DNA of 6,278 nucleotides from Clostridia bacterium. GTDB lineage: Bacteria > Bacillota > Clostridia > Oscillospirales > Acutalibacteraceae. The stretch is taken from contig JAFOCH010000136.1 in the NCBI GenBank assembly GCA_017381395.1, forward strand, positions 1 through 6,278. Direction: 5' to 3'. Under the pieces are notes generated by a model. The model searched no databases, was not told the DNA's origin, and saw nothing but the letters and a program-made list of their open reading frames with translations. Positions 3,925 to 6,278 of the stretch are shown piece after piece (within the stretch, counting starts at the first letter, position 1; each line of letters starts with the position of its first letter). A program made the position numbers and the translations under genes.

Positions 3925-6278
3925 ATGAAATTTTCTGATTTTTTGAATAATAATATCGTCTATCTCGACGGCGGAATGGGTACCCTTTTGCAAGAAAAGG
4001 GATTGCCCGTAGGCGAGCTTCCTGAACGATGGAATTTGACCCACGCCGACGTGATAACCGATATTCACAGAGAGTATTTTGACGCGGGAAGTAACGTTGT
4101 CAGCGCCAATTCCTTTGGCGCGAACGGGCTCAAGTTTTCGGATAATGAGCTTGACCAAATTATTTCCGCGGCGTTTGATAATGCGAAAAAGGCGAGCGAA
4201 CTTTCCATTTCTGATAAGGAAAAATTTGTTGCCCTCGATATAGGACCTCTCGGCCGACTTTTAAAGCCGCTCGGTGACCTTGATTTTGAGGAGGCCGTTT
4301 CACTTTTTGCAAAAACGGTCAAGCTCGGTGTAAAATACGGAGCTGACCTAATAATAATCGAAACCATGAACGACAGTCATGAAACAAAGGCAGCTGTTTT
4401 GGCGGCAAAGGAAAACAGTGACCTGCCGATTATCGTTTCTAACGTTTACGGAGCCGACGGCAAGTTGATGACGGGAGCCGACCCTGCCGCAATGGTGACC
4501 CTGCTCGAAGGAATGGGCGTCGATGCAATCGGTGCCAACTGTTCACTCGGTCCAAAGCAGCTTACACCTATTGTAAAGGAAATTCTCGCTAATGCATCCG
4601 TCCCGACCCTACTCATGCCGAATGCAGGACTGCCAAAATCGATTGACGGTAGGACGGTATTTGACGTCACCGCTGACGAATTTGCCGACGAGGTTTGCGA
4701 GCTGATAAGGGAGGGTGTCCGAGTTGTTGGTGGTTGCTGCGGTACCACTCCCGAGTATATCCGTGCAGTATGCGAAAGGGCAGCGGCACTTACCCCTGTA
4801 CATATTGAGCCGAAAAATATTACCGCCGTATCGTCATATACCCATGCGGTCAAATTCGGCTCATCTCCTATACTCATTGGCGAAAGAATCAACCCCACGG
4901 GTAAAAAACGCTTTAAACAGGCGCTTGTCGAAAGGGACATAAACTACATACTCAACGAAGGTGTAAATCAGCAGGAAAAGGGTGTGCATATTCTCGATGT
5001 CAACGTCGGTTTGCCCGATATAGACGAAAAGGAAATGCTAAAAACGGCGGTCACCGAGCTTCAAGCAGTAACCGACCTTCCGCTTCAAATCGACACCTCA
5101 GACATATCCGCAATGGAAACAGCCCTCCGTCTTTATAACGGAAAGGCGATGATAAATTCCGTCAACGGCAAGCAGGAGGTCATGGAAGCCATATTCCCGC
5201 TTGTCAAAAAGTACGGAGGATTGGTGGTAGCACTTACCCTTGACGAAAACGGAATACCAAAAACGGCCGACGGCAGGGTAAAAATCGCCGAAAAGATACT
5301 TTCAACAGCCGAAAAATACGGCATTGATAAAAAGGATATTATCTTTGATACCCTCGCAATGACGGTCAGCGCGGATAATTTCGCCGCCGTCGAAACGCTT
5401 AACGCACTTACGAGGATAAATCGCGATTTAGGTTGCCATACCTCGCTCGGCATATCGAATGTTTCATTTGGTCTGCCCAATCGCGACGCGGTGAATGGAG
5501 TTTTCTTTGCCCTCGCCCTCGAAAATGGGCTTTCAGCGGCAATTATGAATCCTTATTCGCCCGACATGATGAAAACCTATTACAGCTATCGAGCCCTGCA
5601 CGGAATCGACGCTAATTGCACCGATTATATTTCGGCGGCGGATAGCTTCACCGTGCAAGCGACCTCGGTTGCATCGATTGAAAGGACGGCATCAAACGAG
5701 GAATACTGCTCCGAGCTCGAAAAGGCGATTGCAAAAGGATTCAGGGAAAGGTCGCGCGAGCTTACCGACGAGCTTTTAAAAAGCGAAAATCCGCTTAAAA
5801 TAGTCGAAAACGAGATAATCCCCGCACTCAACCGCGTAGGTGAGGGATTCGAGAAAAAGACGGTTTATCTGCCACAGCTTCTCATGAGCGCCGAGGCGGC
5901 ACAGTCGGCATTCGAGCGGATAAAATGCGCTATGGCGTCGAGCGGAAATGCCGCCGAGTCAAAGGGCGTTTTCGTCATCGCAACGGTAAAGGGCGATATC
6001 CACGATATAGGCAAAAATATCGTCAAGCTGATACTCGAAAATTACGGATTCTCGGTCATCGACTTGGGCAAGGACGTGCCACCCGAATCGGTTGTCGAGG
6101 CGGTAATTGACAACAATGCTCAGCTTGTCGGACTCAGCGCACTCATGACCACCACCGTTTCGTCGATGGAGGAAACCATTTTACAGCTCCGCGAAAAAGC
6201 CCCGCTTTGCAAAATTGTTGTCGGCGGCGCAGTTCTCACCGAGGAATACGCTAATAAAATTGGCGCCGACAAATATGC
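3925..6278 (+). CDS. metH: Cobalamin-dependent methionine synthase, short form (3' end cut by window)
   Basis: The enzyme transfers a methyl group from 5-methyl-THF via cob(I)alamin to homocysteine. The visible 784 residues show four modules. Homocysteine-binding barrel (about 1-290): LDGGMGTLLQE, then zinc ligands Cys206 (GANCSLGP) and Cys271-Cys272 (GGCCGTTP). Pterin-binding barrel (about 310-570): LIGERINPTGKKRF (317-330), ILDVNVGLPDID, LQIDTSD (387-393), NSVNG (411-415) and GISNVSFGLPNR (509-520). Helical cap domain (about 590-675): YLPQLLMSAEAAQSAF. Rossmann-like B12 domain (from about 680): DIHDIG (691-696, His693 is the lower cobalt ligand), LSALMTTT (737-744) and VVGGA (765-769). The frame is open at the right edge. 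Family B12 domains end roughly 15-25 residues after this point, so the gene is nearly complete and lacks the C-terminal activation domain of E. coli MetH, supplied by the gene upstream. All catalytic residues are present. Confidence 0.96.
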   Translation, partial: MKFSDFLNNNIVYLDGGMGTLLQEKGLPVGELPERWNLTHADVITDIHREYFDAGSNVVSANSFGANGLKFSDNELDQIISAAFDNAKKASELSISDKEKFVALDIGPLGRLLKPLGDLDFEEAVSLFAKTVKLGVKYGADLIIIETMNDSHETKAAVLAAKENSDLPIIVSNVYGADGKLMTGADPAAMVTLLEGMGVDAIGANCSLGPKQLTPIVKEILANASVPTLLMPNAGLPKSIDGRTVFDVTADEFADEVCELIREGVRVVGGCCGTTPEYIRAVCERAAALTPVHIEPKNITAVSSYTHAVKFGSSPILIGERINPTGKKRFKQALVERDINYILNEGVNQQEKGVHILDVNVGLPDIDEKEMLKTAVTELQAVTDLPLQIDTSDISAMETALRLYNGKAMINSVNGKQEVMEAIFPLVKKYGGLVVALTLDENGIPKTADGRVKIAEKILSTAEKYGIDKKDIIFDTLAMTVSADNFAAVETLNALTRINRDLGCHTSLGISNVSFGLPNRDAVNGVFFALALENGLSAAIMNPYSPDMMKTYYSYRALHGIDANCTDYISAADSFTVQATSVASIERTASNEEYCSELEKAIAKGFRERSRELTDELLKSENPLKIVENEIIPALNRVGEGFEKKTVYLPQLLMSAEAAQSAFERIKCAMASSGNAAESKGVFVIATVKGDIHDIGKNIVKLILENYGFSVIDLGKDVPPESVVEAVIDNNAQLVGLSALMTTTVSSMEETILQLREKAPLCKIVVGGAVLTEEYANKIGADKY

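Noticed and set aside
4446..4940. 164-codon open frame on the minus strand
   Set aside because: It lies entirely inside metH, whose homocysteine- and pterin-binding motifs are read on the plus strand. The antisense product has no family resemblance and no ribosome site that I can see.
5133..5480. 115-codon minus-strand frame
   Set aside because: It is antisense to the pterin-binding domain of metH and has no independent support.

Overview
The window looks like a chromosomal segment from a Gram-positive, anaerobic-type Firmicute, most likely class Clostridia (Oscillospiraceae/Ruminococcaceae-like). The reasons are the LytTR + DUF3021 gene pair, strong AGGAGG-type ribosome binding sites, extended -10 promoters, and a methionine-synthase locus with a separate reactivation protein. 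This placement is an inference from gene content and style; no rRNA or other marker gene is present.

Layout. (1) Bases 1-610, minus strand: the N-terminal part of a FtsX/MacB-type ABC transporter permease that runs off the left edge. (2) Bases 760-1616, minus strand: a two-gene regulatory operon made of a small LytTR DNA-binding protein (GTG start at 1616) and a four-helix DUF3021 membrane protein, joined by an ATGA overlap and closed by an intrinsic terminator at 725-754. (3) Bases 1617-1794: a divergent control region with an extended -10 promoter on each strand and a pair of 8-9 bp direct repeats spaced exactly 21 bp apart, the geometry expected for LytTR dimer binding. (4) Bases 1795-2328, plus strand: a small nitroreductase-family flavoprotein. 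(5) Bases 2422-6278, plus strand: a one-carbon/methionine operon of metF (methylenetetrahydrofolate reductase), a stand-alone MetH reactivation-domain protein, and a short-form cobalamin-dependent metH that is cut by the right edge only about 15-25 codons before its expected end.

How the genes work together. MetF makes 5-methyl-tetrahydrofolate. MetH uses it to remethylate homocysteine through cobalamin. The small protein encoded between them carries the SAM-binding reactivation fold that E. coli MetH has as its C-terminal domain, so here the repair function is supplied in trans. The left half is an unrelated regulatory module: the LytTR protein probably controls its own operon and perhaps the adjacent ABC permease or the divergent nitroreductase, with DUF3021 as its likely membrane partner.

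The gene content matches known families. The least described elements are the LytTR direct-repeat operator between divergent promoters and the cysteine-rich, free-standing MetH reactivation protein. I see no CRISPR array, transposon, tRNA, rRNA or phage gene. No gene-free stretch exceeds 300 bases.
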